Below, one piece after another: positions 24,357-33,906 of a DNA stretch of 64,000 nt; the stretch's first letter is position 1; each line of letters begins with the position of its first letter. The stretch is from Linanthus parryae (Eukaryota; Streptophyta; Magnoliopsida; Ericales; Polemoniaceae), in NCBI GenBank assembly GCA_023055425.1, contig JALGPY010000002.1, positions 51,049,321 to 51,113,320 on the forward strand. Reading direction: 5' to 3'. The position numbers and the translations under genes are program-made. A model generated the notes under the pieces. That model was not told where the DNA came from and ran no database searches. It worked only from the letters and a program-made list of their open reading frames with translations.

Positions 24357-24597
24357 GTGTATAGGGGTAACTAGGTGTAGTTTAGCAAACTATATGTCAC
24401 TAGGTCATATTAGTATTAGACTACACTACAGGGGTCACTGTGTAATAATTGTGATGTATTAATACATCACTTGTAACAGAATATTGTTAGGTTTTGATAA
24501 TTGATTTTCCCTCCTACATTTCTCTCTCCCTTTCTTCTTGTCAGCTTCTTCTTCTTCTTCTTCTTCTGTAAATTCTTCATGTTCAAGATCTTCCACA
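24351..24597 (+). repeat. Copia-2 3' LTR (247 bp)
   Basis: TGTTAAGTG to TTCCACA, followed by the GAATA duplication. Differs from the 5' LTR by three substitutions and nine extra bases of CTT repeat. Confidence 0.96.
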
Positions 24598-24602
24598 GAA
24601 TA

Positions 24603-25358
24603 TGTTGTTTAGAAGGCTGGTTGGTTCTCTGCTTGGTAGGATTTGTATATTTCCGGGATAAGCTACCGTCAAAGCTCATTTGTTATGATCATAGAATAGC
24701 ATAAAATGATCTACAATCGTGCACTCGAACCTTTCTTTGGCAATATCATGAATGTGTTGAAGAATATGTATGAGCAGTTCCAGTAGTAGTAGTTATAATA
24801 AGTAGAGATTCCAACTTTAAATTTCTGTGGTGAAACATGTCTTGACAAGTTATGAATACCTATAACTCTCACATTCTCCTTCACAGAGAAGGAACCAAAG
24901 AGTAATTGGTAGATTTTTCACTTGACAGAAACAGAAGGTTTAGAAAGAGCGGTTAAAATATGAAACGTTGGTTGCGAGGGAAGGTAGATAGATGCATTTA
25001 AAAAAATGCCTTTTATTACTTAGTAGATGACCATTCTGAAAGCTATGCTTAATTGCTTGCAAATAGGAGAGAAATGCATTGGAGTAGTGAAGAGTTATTA
25101 GAAGTTAGTATGAAATAGCTACTGCATCAAACTATGTTAACCATTGATTTGGCGGTGGCTACAAAGAATGGAAAGCTTGAAGGACATAAAGTGGTACCCT
25201 TGAAGAAAAATCACCAAATTTTGTTGTGCTCGAAATGCAGTAACATAAGGTAGTTATACTATTAAGCATACAACAGAAAGAGCTGATGAATAATCAGCTT
25301 CATAAGTACATAAAACTAACTACAAACAGAGAAACTAAGGCTGTTATGAAGTATACTA
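24603..25358. other. Gene-free stretch after Copia-2
   Basis: No coding similarity, no terminal repeats and no RNA gene noticed. Confidence 0.55.
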
Positions 25359-25612
25359 CCTCCGTTCTCTCTCAATCTTCATCGTTTGACTTTTTCTTCC
25401 GTATTCGGGTCACATTGAACCGATGTTTTGGATAGACAAACGATGCAAGTTTTTGATAATTTTTTGATGGTGTTGCAGAGTATAGTTTATTCTACAACAT
25501 CGTGCAAAGATTATCAAATTCTTGCATCGTTTTACTTGTCAAATCACTGAATTAAAATCAGTAAATAGTGATAAAATAAAAAAGGGTGAAGATTCAGAGA
25601 GAACAGATGAAG
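25359..25612. mobile_element. Stowaway-like MITE (Tc1/mariner type), 254 bp
   Basis: Starts CCTCCGTTCTCTCTCAATCTTC and ends with its approximate inverse (GAAGATTCAGAGAGAACAGATGAAG). It is flanked by TA on both sides (25357-25358, 25613-25614). The core contains a second palindrome around GATGCAAG/CTTGCATC. Non-coding. Such MITEs are moved by mariner-type transposases from elsewhere. Confidence 0.8.
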
Positions 25613-26041
25613 TAGCATTTATTACAACTGGAACACTGAATGAACAACTATCACATTAATAATTACCCAGAACTGCATATTATATTATTCCTTAACACCA
25701 TTGTCTCATATTCATCTCATATGTACAGGTTCATCACAGCAGCTGAATGTGAACTCGTCGTCGTACGGGTATCCTAGCAGCAGTGGATAACTTTGCTCTC
25801 CAAGAATCGACCTACTGAACGTAGCAGTTGTTTCCGTGTGCTTGCTTATGATTGTACTAGTATAATTAATACTGTGTGTGTGTGTGTTCCTTGTTAAACA
25901 GAAACCATTATCCGCCATATGGAAACTAGAGATACCACTATGTCCTCTCATGGAGGAAAGAAAAAAGTTTCCTATTGGTGCTGCAAATTACCTCTCATGG
26001 TTGTGGAAAATAGAGATACTATGGCTCTGTATTAGAAGACT

Positions 26042-26340
26042 TGGGCCTAACCAACAAATATTGTATTGGGCTTATGGCCCATCTTCCTTATCAGTTACAC
26101 AAAGCCCAAACATCAGCCCACTTATCTATTTGTAAACCCTACAAACATTTCCTACCGTTAGATGATAATAGTACAATCCTACCGTTGCTATTAGGCCTAT
26201 AAAAGGCAGTAGAATGTATTAGGGTTTCACATAATTCAATACACAGTTTTTGCCTTTCCTCTTTCTCTCCGCCGTTTCTCTGCAGAAAGGGTTCAAACCC
26301 TAATTCTGCTTTCACTCTGAACACCTGCCGCTCAGTGTGT
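26042..26340 (+). promoter_or_regulatory. Orphan promoter-like block
   Basis: In 300 bp there are TGGGCC at 26042, TGGGCT near 26067 and TGGCCCA at 26075 (plant site II/TCP-type elements). An AAACCCT telo-box-like motif lies at 26134, a TATAAAAG box at 26198-26205, and a CT-rich leader-like stretch follows. This combination is typical of plant housekeeping promoters. No coding sequence follows on the plus strand, so it is either a displaced gene promoter or part of an unrecognised LTR. Confidence 0.4.
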
Positions 26341-27650
26341 TATTATTGAAAAAGAAAAAAAACTTGCTTCACATCATATCCCGCCTCAAAACTTTTCTGT
26401 AGCCATACAATGGAGAAATCAAATTTCATATCCTACTACAGCTGTTAACCGCCGAACCCATGAGTATTGTACTGCTAAAAGTCCGCCCCAACCCAGAGGT
26501 CCAGAACCTGCTCTAAACCGCCTCCCCATAGGGCCGGTACGAATCCTAGTTAAAATTTTATCTTTCTATTTGTTAAAAAAATGCATTTTTTTTTTGAAAT
26601 ATTATTTTATTCAAAATAAATGCATCTGAAGATTTTAGACAATGATATTATGTATAAATTAATATACTATTTAAAGAAACAAATACCAAAACCATTTAGA
26701 GGTGGCATGAAAAATGGGGATTTATTTGGCATGAAAAATGTTGCAAGTTTTCTCCCAAAAAAAGTGCAAGTTAGGCGTGGAAACAGTTTTGTCACAAGTT
26801 GCATATCCTAATCCAACATAAACATCTATGTCCTTTTCAAGCATAGTTCTTAAAATTAATCTAATAGCTTGTGTCATTATCTCTATTACTTAGTTTTTGC
26901 ACAGCAGAAAGAAAAAAGAAATGAGCCATTTTGCACACGATTTCTTCTTCCTAGAGTACTTCCTTAGATTTCACAAGGGTAGGCAATTTCTAAGAAAGTT
27001 CCGGGATGACTCAGCCTGCGTTGGCATCTACTAAAAATCCGACAAAAGTTATACTATTGTCAAACGTACGTGTCTTGAGCATAGTTTTAATTATGGAAAA
27101 AATAATTTGTTTCAATATAAAGTTGCCAAAACACTTGTTTTGATTGTCAAACGACGTTTTGAGTGTCTTATATATATATAGACAGTAATTATTTTTTACT
27201 GAAATAGAACTTATAATTTGTCAAAACTTTCAGCCTTGGGTTTATTCTTGCTATTTCATGAACGACATTGCCTGTGGTTTCTAAATTTGCACTGAAATTC
27301 TAAATTTGCACTGTTGCACTGAAATTCTTGAGATGTTCCATTTTCGGACAGTGTACTTCAATTACCAGTTACATGGACAAATATTCATTTGTTTAATTTG
27401 ACTAATACACACTGTGCGTACTTTCTCCCCCAATATATGGTTCCACTTGGGAGCAATTGGTAATGAGGAAGTAATACATGAATCTATTAAGAGTATTCTT
27501 ACTATATTAAATGCCTGATGTGGAATATCTCAATACTTCCCTTCAAGTATGGCATACATTGGCTTACATTTGGATTTTCTGTCTGCTTGTAGCGGTCACG
27601 AGCACGTAGGTCATTTGACCAATCACGTGAAAACGAGTTACGACTCTGAT
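26341..27650. other. Gene-free AT-rich stretch
   Basis: No gene found. It ends at the left edge of the host repeat described at 27653. Confidence 0.5.
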
Positions 27651-27652
27651 AC

Positions 27653-28004
27653 CATGTTAATAATTCATGAAGTTCCCCATTAAAAACGACATGTTACATT
27701 GGCCTCAGAAGTAGTACTAAGATTACAGCTAGGTTAATTATAAAGATGTCTAAATGCAGTGTAAGTATAAAAAAGGTTGGGCAAATTGTTTAGATAATGA
27801 TAGTAATCAAACTCAGCAGTAGGTACTAAGTGCTAACAGTCCACATCTAGTAGTGTGATTACGTAAATAAAACAGGAAAATACAACTTTTGTAACAAAAT
27901 CTTGCACCTGTATCCTACTTGGCTGCCACAAGAGAAAGCTTTTACTCAGTGCATGCAAGGTTCTTTACTTCATTCGTAAACAAACTGCAAGTTGATTAAT
28001 TAAC
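27653..28004 (-). repeat. Host repeat unit A (left part), target of Copia-3 and the MULE
   Basis: Shares long similar blocks with 47216-47600, 47985-48305 and 48306-48632 (GCACCTG...TACTTGGCTGCCA, GGTTGGGCAAATTGTTT, CAGTCCACA...GTGTGATTACGTAAA). On the minus strand it ends TTAACATGGTATCAGAGTC, like the junction of a copia LTR and its tRNA-Met primer site. The unit continues at 32882-32894 and 47182 after removal of two insertions. Confidence 0.65.
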
Positions 28005-28341
28005 TGTTGAGTTGGTGCCTTGAATTGATCAAAGGCGGCCAAACTCTTTGTTTCCAACTTTGATTAGGAAACATTGGAAGTCAAATGCGGTGGAGGATTA
28101 GTTAGGAAATAAGGTTGTTTCCAAATCGGATTTGAAAATATTAGGGATTTCCTAGCACTATATAAAGAACCTAGTAGTCACATTATTAGGTATGCAAAAC
28201 ATTGTAACTGTTCCTCTTAAGTGAATAAAGAGTGCTTTTCCGCCGTGGAGGTAGTTAGCAAATATTTTGCTAGCGAACCACGTAAAATACTCGTGTTCTT
28301 CTTTTATTCGTTCTTCGTTCGTGAGGTAGTTTGACATAACA
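28005..28341 (+). repeat. Copia-3 5' LTR (337 bp)
   Basis: TGTTGAGTTGG to GACATAACA. A TATATAAAG box near 28160 probably serves as the promoter. Confidence 0.95.
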
Positions 28342-28344
28342 AAC

Positions 28345-28357
28345 TGGTATCAGAGCC
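28345..28357 (+). other. Copia-3 primer-binding site
   Basis: TGGTATCAGAGCC, three bases after the LTR end. Confidence 0.92.
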
Positions 28358-28487
28358 AGGTTGACAGTGTTTCAAGATCAAGATCAAGGCGAAGCAATGC
28401 TAGGGTTTCACAACTTGGTGAAATCAAAGCTAAGGTTTTGCGATCTAGGTGGAGCACGCGACTAGGGTTTAATATCCACCAAGAACG

Positions 28488-29132
28488 ATGTCCGGATCGA
28501 TGTTGAAGATCGACAGGTTCACAGGAGGGAACAGCTTCAGTCTGTGGAAGATAAAGATGGAGGCTTTGCTCAAATCGCAAGGCTTGTGGGAACCTTTGAC
28601 CGCGGACAAGGGAGGTATGAATGTTGCATCAGCGGAGTTCAAGGCAATGGAGGAGAAGGCACACGCAACGATTATGATGTGCTTATCGGATAACGTGATC
28701 ATCGAGATCGCAGATCAGAAGGAAGCAGCGAAGCTCTGGCTCAAGTTGGAGAGTCTCTACATGACGAAGAGTCTCACTAGCAAGTTGATGCTAAAGCAAA
28801 GGCTCTTCACCCTGCGGATGCTCGAAGGTACGGCTCTCAAGGACCATCTTGATCAATTGAACACAATTCTGTTAGATTTGCGTAATATTGGCGAGAAGGT
28901 GGAGGATGAGGATGCTGCACTTTTGTTATTGATCTCGTTACCCCCATCATATGAGAACTTCGTGCAGTCGTTCATTGTGAACAAGGACGACTTATCCCTA
29001 GAGGAGGTGAGATCGGCGCTCCATGCTAGGGAACTGCGCCATTATGGTGCAGGCACAGGTATAGAGGACCATGCTTCCGGACTGATGGCAACGGGGGGAA
29101 GCAAGAAGGGTAAGAAGAACAAGGAAAAATAG
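28488..29132 (+). CDS. Copia-3 gag
   Basis: A 214-residue frame begins MSGSMLKIDRFTGGNSFSLW, the usual start of a copia gag, and contains the UBN2-type helical body with LPPSYENFVQSF near residue 150. The chosen start is the first ATG after the leader in a sensible context. It ends at a single TAG (29130-29132) before the zinc knuckle. The downstream pol frame is in the same phase, so gag and pol were once continuous and the TAG is either a mutation or, less likely, a readthrough site. Gag coats the element RNA in cytoplasmic particles. Codons look ordinary for the element. Confidence 0.9.
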   Translation: MSGSMLKIDRFTGGNSFSLWKIKMEALLKSQGLWEPLTADKGGMNVASAEFKAMEEKAHATIMMCLSDNVIIEIADQKEAAKLWLKLESLYMTKSLTSKLMLKQRLFTLRMLEGTALKDHLDQLNTILLDLRNIGEKVEDEDAALLLLISLPPSYENFVQSFIVNKDDLSLEEVRSALHARELRHYGAGTGIEDHASGLMATGGSKKGKKNKEK

Positions 29133-29147
29133 TTTTCTGGTTCTAAG

Positions 29148-30539
29148 TTGCCCAAGGATGTCTGTGCTTGGTGCAAGGAAAAGGGGCACTGGAAGAGAGA
29201 TTGCCCGAAACGAGGTCAACAGGGGCAGAATGGATCCGCAGCCGTAGCAGAACATGGTAACTCGTCTGAGGATGATTACGTTCTAATGGCGGATGTTGTC
29301 ACGCACTCTCAGGATGCGTGGGTCCTTGATTCCGGAGCTTCCTATCATATTTGCTCTAACAGGGAGCTATTCTCGACGTACAACCAAACGGATGGAGGGT
29401 CTGTCTACATGGCAAACGGAGCCGTCTGTAAGGTGATTGGGAGCGGCTCAGTTAGATTGAAGACGAATGAAGGGAAGTTATGTACTTTAGAGCAAGTCAG
29501 GCATGTACCACATATTAAGAAGAATTTGATCTCCTTGAGTCTACTCGACAGCAAGGGATACAATTTCAAAGGTGAAGGTGGAGATCTACAAGTCTGCAAG
29601 GGTTCTAAAGTGATTCTCAGGGGAGTCAAGAATGGGACTTTGTACTTGTTTCAAGGTTCGACGATCACAGGTTCTGCTGGAGTTGTCTCAGCCGAGATTA
29701 AGGAAGCTGATCTAACCAAGCTGTGGCATATGAGGCTCGGTCATATGAGTGAACGTGGAATGCAGGAACTTCACAAGAAAGGCTATCTCACTGGGCATGC
29801 GCCCAAGAGCCCAGGGTTTTGTGAGCACTGCGTGTATGGGAAGCTACAGCGTAGCAAGTTCCCTAAGGCGGTTCATAGAACGAAAGGTACTCTTGATTAT
29901 ATCCATTCGGATTGCTGGGGTTCATCTCGAGTTGAGGCGATTGGCGGGTACATATATTTCCTAAGCATCATAGACGACTACTCCAGGATGACTTGGATAT
30001 TCGTGATGAAGCACAAGAATGAAGCCTTCGCAAGATTCAAGGAGTGGAAGACACTAGTAGAGAATCAGGTGGGAAAGAAGGTGAAGAGGCTGCGCACGGA
30101 CAACGGCTTAGAGTTTTGTTCATCAGAGTTTGATGGATTCTGCAAGGATCAGGGAATAGCACGCCATCGCACCGTTCGGCACACACCGCAGCAGAACGGT
30201 GTAGCCGAGAGAATGAATCAAACACTTTTGGCGAAAGCAAGGTGCATGCTTTCGAATGCAGGTATTTCTAGAGGTTTCTGGGGAGAGGCAGTTTTCATGG
30301 CATGCTATCTCATAAATCGGAGCCCGCGCACAGGTATAGGATGCAAGATTCCTATGGAAGTCTGGTCCAGTAATGCAGTGGATTACTCGGATTTGAGAGT
30401 TTTTGGTTGTGTTGCCTATTATCACGTTGATGATGGCAAACTAGAACCAAGAGGTAAGAAGGGAATATTCATGGGTTTCGGAACAGGTGTGAAGGGATAC
30501 AAGATATGGGCAGACAACAATATTATACTTAAAGTGTAG
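29148..30539 (+). CDS. Copia-3 pol part 1: zinc knuckle, protease, integrase
   Basis: This frame is in phase with gag, beyond a TAG. In order: CCHC knuckle CAWCKEKGHWKRDCP (29154-29198); protease active site DSGASYH (29328); the integrase zinc domain LWHMRLGHMS ... CEHCVYGK (29722-29850); and the integrase catalytic core with HSD (about 29907), RTDNG and NGVAER supplying the DDE residues. All expected catalytic residues are present. The frame ends in TAG at 30537-30539 because a one-base change shifts the following VFNES segment into another phase. Integrase inserts the cDNA, and protease processes the polyprotein. Confidence 0.92.
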   Translation: MPKDVCAWCKEKGHWKRDCPKRGQQGQNGSAAVAEHGNSSEDDYVLMADVVTHSQDAWVLDSGASYHICSNRELFSTYNQTDGGSVYMANGAVCKVIGSGSVRLKTNEGKLCTLEQVRHVPHIKKNLISLSLLDSKGYNFKGEGGDLQVCKGSKVILRGVKNGTLYLFQGSTITGSAGVVSAEIKEADLTKLWHMRLGHMSERGMQELHKKGYLTGHAPKSPGFCEHCVYGKLQRSKFPKAVHRTKGTLDYIHSDCWGSSRVEAIGGYIYFLSIIDDYSRMTWIFVMKHKNEAFARFKEWKTLVENQVGKKVKRLRTDNGLEFCSSEFDGFCKDQGIARHRTVRHTPQQNGVAERMNQTLLAKARCMLSNAGISRGFWGEAVFMACYLINRSPRTGIGCKIPMEVWSSNAVDYSDLRVFGCVAYYHVDDGKLEPRGKKGIFMGFGTGVKGYKIWADNNIILKV

Positions 30540-30799
30540 TCTTTAATGAGTCTCATATGTTGAAGAACTCCGTAGAGGTGGAGCTTGAGGATGCAAAGAA
30601 GAAGGTGGAGGGGGAGTCGGATTCTATTGATCCTAAGGAGTCCGAAATCCTTACACCGCCGCCGGAAGCCGAAGAGGAAGAAGCAGAAGAGTCTGATAGT
30701 GAGGATGCGTCTACACCAGAGGAACCGGTTCATCAAAGTATTGCTTAAGGAAGACCAAGGAGAGTCATAAAGCCTCCAGCGAGATACAGAGATGACGGT
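30540..30799 (+). pseudogene. Copia-3 pol linker, acidic and broken
   Basis: After the frameshift the sequence reads VVFNESHMLK, then an acidic Glu/Asp-rich linker and EPVHQ, to a TAA at 30746-30748. It resumes GRPRRVIKPPARY in the same phase. This is the normal variable linker between integrase and RT in Tork elements, carrying one stop. Confidence 0.8.
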
Positions 30800-32395
30800 A
30801 TGGTGGGATATGCATTACAGGTACCGGAAGAGGTGGAGGACGAGCCATCCTCCTACAAGGCCGCTATATCTAGTTCTGAGTCAGCACAGTGGATTGCCGC
30901 GATGGGAGAAGAGATGGAGTCTCTTAGCAAGAACTCGACTTGGGAGCTTGTTAAATTGCTAGCGGGAAGGAAGATAGTCAGCTGCAAGTGGGTTTTCAGA
31001 AGAAAGGAAGGAACTACATCTGGAGAGGGTGTCAAGTATAAGGCAAGGCTAGTTGCAAGAGGGTTCAGTCAGAAAGAGGGAGTTGACTACAACGAGATCT
31101 TCTCACCGGTGGTCAGACATACTTCTATCCGGGTGTTACTAGCTTTAGTGGCACACCACGACCTAGAGCTTGAGCAATTGGATGTCAAGACAGCTTTCCT
31201 TCACGGAGACTTGGAGGAGGAAATATACATGAGCCAACCGAAGGGGTTCCAAGTTCCCGGAAGAGAGAACCACATGTGCAAGCTGAAGAGATCTCTCTAC
31301 GGACTTAAGCAGTCGCCGAGGCAATGGTACAAGAGGTTTGACAGCTTCACGTTGAAGATTGGTTACCACAAGTGCGAGTATGATTGCTGCGTGTACCACA
31401 AAGAGTTGCATGGTGGATCACGTATTTACCTAGTTCTGTATGTGGATGATATTCTGATTGCAACTCGGGATATCAAGGACATCAGAGAACTGAAGAGGTC
31501 CCTTAGCGCGGAATTCGAGATGAAGGATCTGGGAGCTGCTCGGAAGATATTGGGAGTTGAGATCTATAGAGATAGGAAGAAGAAGAAGCTTTTCTTATCA
31601 CAGCAGCGATACATCAAGAAGATCTTGGCAAGATTCGGGATGTTATCAGCTAAAGCTATAGATACTCCTATGGAAACTAACAACAAGCTAGGAATGTACA
31701 CCGTTCAGACTGAGGAGGAGAAGGAGTACATGTCCAAGATTCCATATGCTAGCGCAGTTGGAAGTCTCATGTATGCTATGGTCTGTACTCGACCGGACAT
31801 AGCATTCGCTGTTTGTGTGGTTAGTAGTTTCATGGCTCATCCGGGTAGGGACCATTGGCAGGCGGTGAAGCGGATATTCAGGTACCTTAAGGGTACATCA
31901 GACATTGGCCTATGCTATGGGTCACGTGAAAACATCTTGGTAGCTGGTTTCTCGGATGCGGGCTATGCAGGGGATATTGACAGTAGAATATCAATGACAG
32001 GCTACGTATTTGCTCTGGGAGCATCTGTTGTGAGTTGGAAGGCGACGCTACAGCCGACGGTGAGTTTGTCCACCACGGAGGCGGAGTATATGGCTCTAAC
32101 GGAAGCAGCAAAGGAGGCAATTTGGCTTAAGGGAATGGTCAATGATCTAGGGCTACTTCAAGATCAGGCGATAGTCTACTGTGATAGCTTGAGTGCGATT
32201 TTCTTGACTAAGGACCAAGTTCATCATGAAAGGACCAAGCATATCGACGTCAGGTATCATTTTCTGAAAAACGAGAGCAGGATCAAGGTGATGAAGGTGG
32301 GGACTGCTGACAACCCCGCGGATATGTTCACCAAGCCGGTTCCGGAGAGCAAGTTCCAGCATTGTCTGGAATTGCTCAACATCTTGAGCCAGTGA
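30800..32395 (+). CDS. Copia-3 pol part 2: reverse transcriptase and RNase H
   Basis: An uninterrupted frame of 531 residues. RT motifs: CKWVFRRKEG, KARLVARGF, QLDVKTAFLHGDL, SLYGLKQSPRQWYKRF and the active site YVDDILIA (31439-31462). RNase H has DAGYAGD, STTEAEYMAL and CDSLSAI, then HHERTKHIDVRYHF and NPADMFTKP, finishing LNILSQ. All catalytic acids are in place. The apparent first Met is internal to the polyprotein, and the true protein would begin at gag. This domain makes the cDNA in the cytoplasmic particle. It is the best-preserved retrotransposon coding segment in the window. Confidence 0.95.
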   Translation: MVGYALQVPEEVEDEPSSYKAAISSSESAQWIAAMGEEMESLSKNSTWELVKLLAGRKIVSCKWVFRRKEGTTSGEGVKYKARLVARGFSQKEGVDYNEIFSPVVRHTSIRVLLALVAHHDLELEQLDVKTAFLHGDLEEEIYMSQPKGFQVPGRENHMCKLKRSLYGLKQSPRQWYKRFDSFTLKIGYHKCEYDCCVYHKELHGGSRIYLVLYVDDILIATRDIKDIRELKRSLSAEFEMKDLGAARKILGVEIYRDRKKKKLFLSQQRYIKKILARFGMLSAKAIDTPMETNNKLGMYTVQTEEEKEYMSKIPYASAVGSLMYAMVCTRPDIAFAVCVVSSFMAHPGRDHWQAVKRIFRYLKGTSDIGLCYGSRENILVAGFSDAGYAGDIDSRISMTGYVFALGASVVSWKATLQPTVSLSTTEAEYMALTEAAKEAIWLKGMVNDLGLLQDQAIVYCDSLSAIFLTKDQVHHERTKHIDVRYHFLKNESRIKVMKVGTADNPADMFTKPVPESKFQHCLELLNILSQ

Positions 32396-32528
32396 AGCCC
32401 TTCGGGCCATGTCGGACCCGGTGGGGGTCCAGTGAGTCTCTGTGACGAGAGACAATTGGGAGCGGAGAAGACGTAGCTTTGTTTACGAGAAGAGGAGCAG
32501 CTGTTGTTGACAAGAGACAATTCAAGTC

Positions 32529-32540
32529 AAGGTGGAGATT
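32529..32540 (+). other. Copia-3 polypurine tract
   Basis: AAGGTGGAGATT directly before the 3' LTR. Confidence 0.85.
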
Positions 32541-32876
32541 TGTTGAGTTGGTGCCTTGAATTGGTCAAAGGCGGCCACACTCTTTGTTTCCAACTTTGAT
32601 TAGGAAACATTGGAAGTCAAAGGCGGTGGAGGATTAGTTAGGAAATAAGGTTGTTTCCAAATCGGATTTGGAACTTTAGGGATTTCCTAGCACTATATAA
32701 AGAACCTAGTAGTCACATTATTAGGTATGCAAAACATTATAATTGTTCATCTTAAGTGAATAAAGAGTGCTTTTCCGCCGTGGAGGTAGTTAGCAAATAT
32801 TTAGCTAGCGAACCACGTAGAATACTCGTGTTCTTCTTTTATTCGTTCTTCGTTCGTGAGGTGGTTTGACATAACA
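32541..32876 (+). repeat. Copia-3 3' LTR (336 bp)
   Basis: TGTTGAGTTGG to GACATAACA, then TTAAC. About a dozen substitutions and one small indel relative to 28005-28341. Confidence 0.95.
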
Positions 32877-33017
32877 TTAACAATTCACGAAACGGGCGGA
32901 GGCTATGGTACGTCCTGGCCCCACGCGGAAGAAACCGGCTCAGCCGGTTATTGCCGGTAATTATGGTTTTACCCGCAAAAAGACAAAAAAATGGACCCCA
33001 GGGCGCCGCTATCAGAA

Positions 33018-33130
33018 TTTTGGATAGAAATGTAAAGAAATGGATAAAACTGTAAAGATGCAGATAAAACTACAGATAGAAATAATTAAAAATGGACAGA
33101 AATGATTAGAATCGGATAAACTTAAACAAA
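33018..33130. repeat. MULE-1 left subterminal repeats
   Basis: Four to six copies of GGATARAAMTGTAAA / CAGATARAAA spaced by 15-25 bp. The inverse form (TTTGCAGTTTTATCC, CGTTTTTATCC) recurs at 46905-47055. Possible transposase-binding sites. Confidence 0.6.
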
Positions 33131-33262
33131 CCAGATAGAAACGCAAACAACGCACTACAACTAAGCTATTACAGCAGATTTGCAAGCACTGGAGGTTTAA
33201 AGGGAAGATACATGACTTGTGAAACATAAAAGTGGACAGAAGCACACCTTGCAACTGTCGTT

Positions 33263-33634
33263 TCACTTAAAAAAAATAACAATTATTGCGAAAAGTAACG
33301 CAAATGCAAGAACGATGATGCATGTGTGCGATATCCTTTGTCTCCTTAGCATTTCTTGATTTTCAGACCTCATTCGTCTTGTTGTTTCAATAATTCTGGA
33401 CCATCGTTGCATTGTCTCCTCGCAAAAGCATGGCGGTTCTTCGTCCGCCCATACAAAGTAACTACATTGAGACCCCTGAGGCAGTGGGCACCGGTAGAAA
33501 TCTCGACCTGAGTTCTTTGTGTTAGGACCAGCTCCTCTCATCACTCGTATCCTTCCACAGTTACAATATCTTGGTCCATACTCGAGGTTACGACGGTATT
33601 GGTTAGAGGAGGAACTGAATGAGGTATGTGACAT
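33263..33634 (-). CDS. Small GRF zinc-finger protein with C-terminal membrane helix (MULE-1 gene 3)
   Basis: I place the start at 33634 (MSHTSFSSSS), giving 123 residues. An upstream Met at 33901 adds a non-conserved hydrophobic stretch and is less likely. Residues 22-65 form a GRF-type zinc finger: CNCG, then NSGRDFYRCP, then CSYFVWADEE. Plant GRF fingers bind single-stranded or structured nucleic acid. A charged, probably helical stretch follows (METMQRW to RRQR). The last 20 residues, CIIVLAFALLFAIIVIFF, are a membrane segment, suggesting a tail-anchored protein. It lies downstream of the Ulp1-like gene on the same strand, inside the element. No stops or frameshifts. Role unknown. Confidence 0.72.
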   Translation of the reverse strand: MSHTSFSSSSNQYRRNLEYGPRYCNCGRIRVMRGAGPNTKNSGRDFYRCPLPQGSQCSYFVWADEEPPCFCEETMQRWSRIIETTRRMRSENQEMLRRQRISHTCIIVLAFALLFAIIVIFFK

Positions 33635-33906
33635 GGTGGTGATGAGAACTTGGGGATATTTTGAGGAGGAGAAGATGGTGGAGAGCAAATGGCAGGTGTT
33701 CTTGTGCAAGAGTAGTTGGGTGCATAAGTAGGAGAAGGGAAGGGTGGTTTGTTGTTGGACATAAATGTGGAGTAAAGGGTTCATAAATACAGGTTTGACT
33801 ACACTGATACCAAAGTATATGCTGATTAACAAAGTAAAGGAATCAGTGAATGTGGTCACGAGTGGGAAACAGATTTGACCAAAATGTAGATAGAAATCCA
33901 AAACAT

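Larger units (their letters stand above)
9828..24597 (+). mobile_element. Copia-2: Ale/Retrofit-like Ty1-copia element with a nested Gypsy
   Basis: Bounded by LTRs at 9828-10065 and 24351-24597, with the 5-bp target-site duplication GAATA on both sides (9823-9827, 24598-24602). It has a tRNA-iMet primer site right after the 5' LTR and a polypurine tract right before the 3' LTR. Internal order is gag, protease, integrase, RT, RNase H. The short LTRs and the motif content suggest the Ale/Retrofit lineage (inference). The RNase H region is split by a 9.7-kb Gypsy-type insertion. The two LTRs differ by three substitutions and one CTT-microsatellite length change, so Copia-2 is fairly young but already inactive from stops and frameshifts. 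Confidence 0.95.
28005..32876 (+). mobile_element. Copia-3: Tork-like Ty1-copia retrotransposon
   Basis: LTRs at 28005-28341 and 32541-32876 with the target duplication TTAAC on both sides (28000-28004, 32877-32881). Primer site at 28345 and polypurine tract AAGGTGGAGATT before the 3' LTR. Gag, CCHC knuckle, protease, integrase, RT and RNase H are all present, with motif signatures of the Tork/Tnt1 group (inference). LTRs differ at about a dozen sites, so it is older than Copia-2. Only a few lesions break the polyprotein. Confidence 0.96.
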
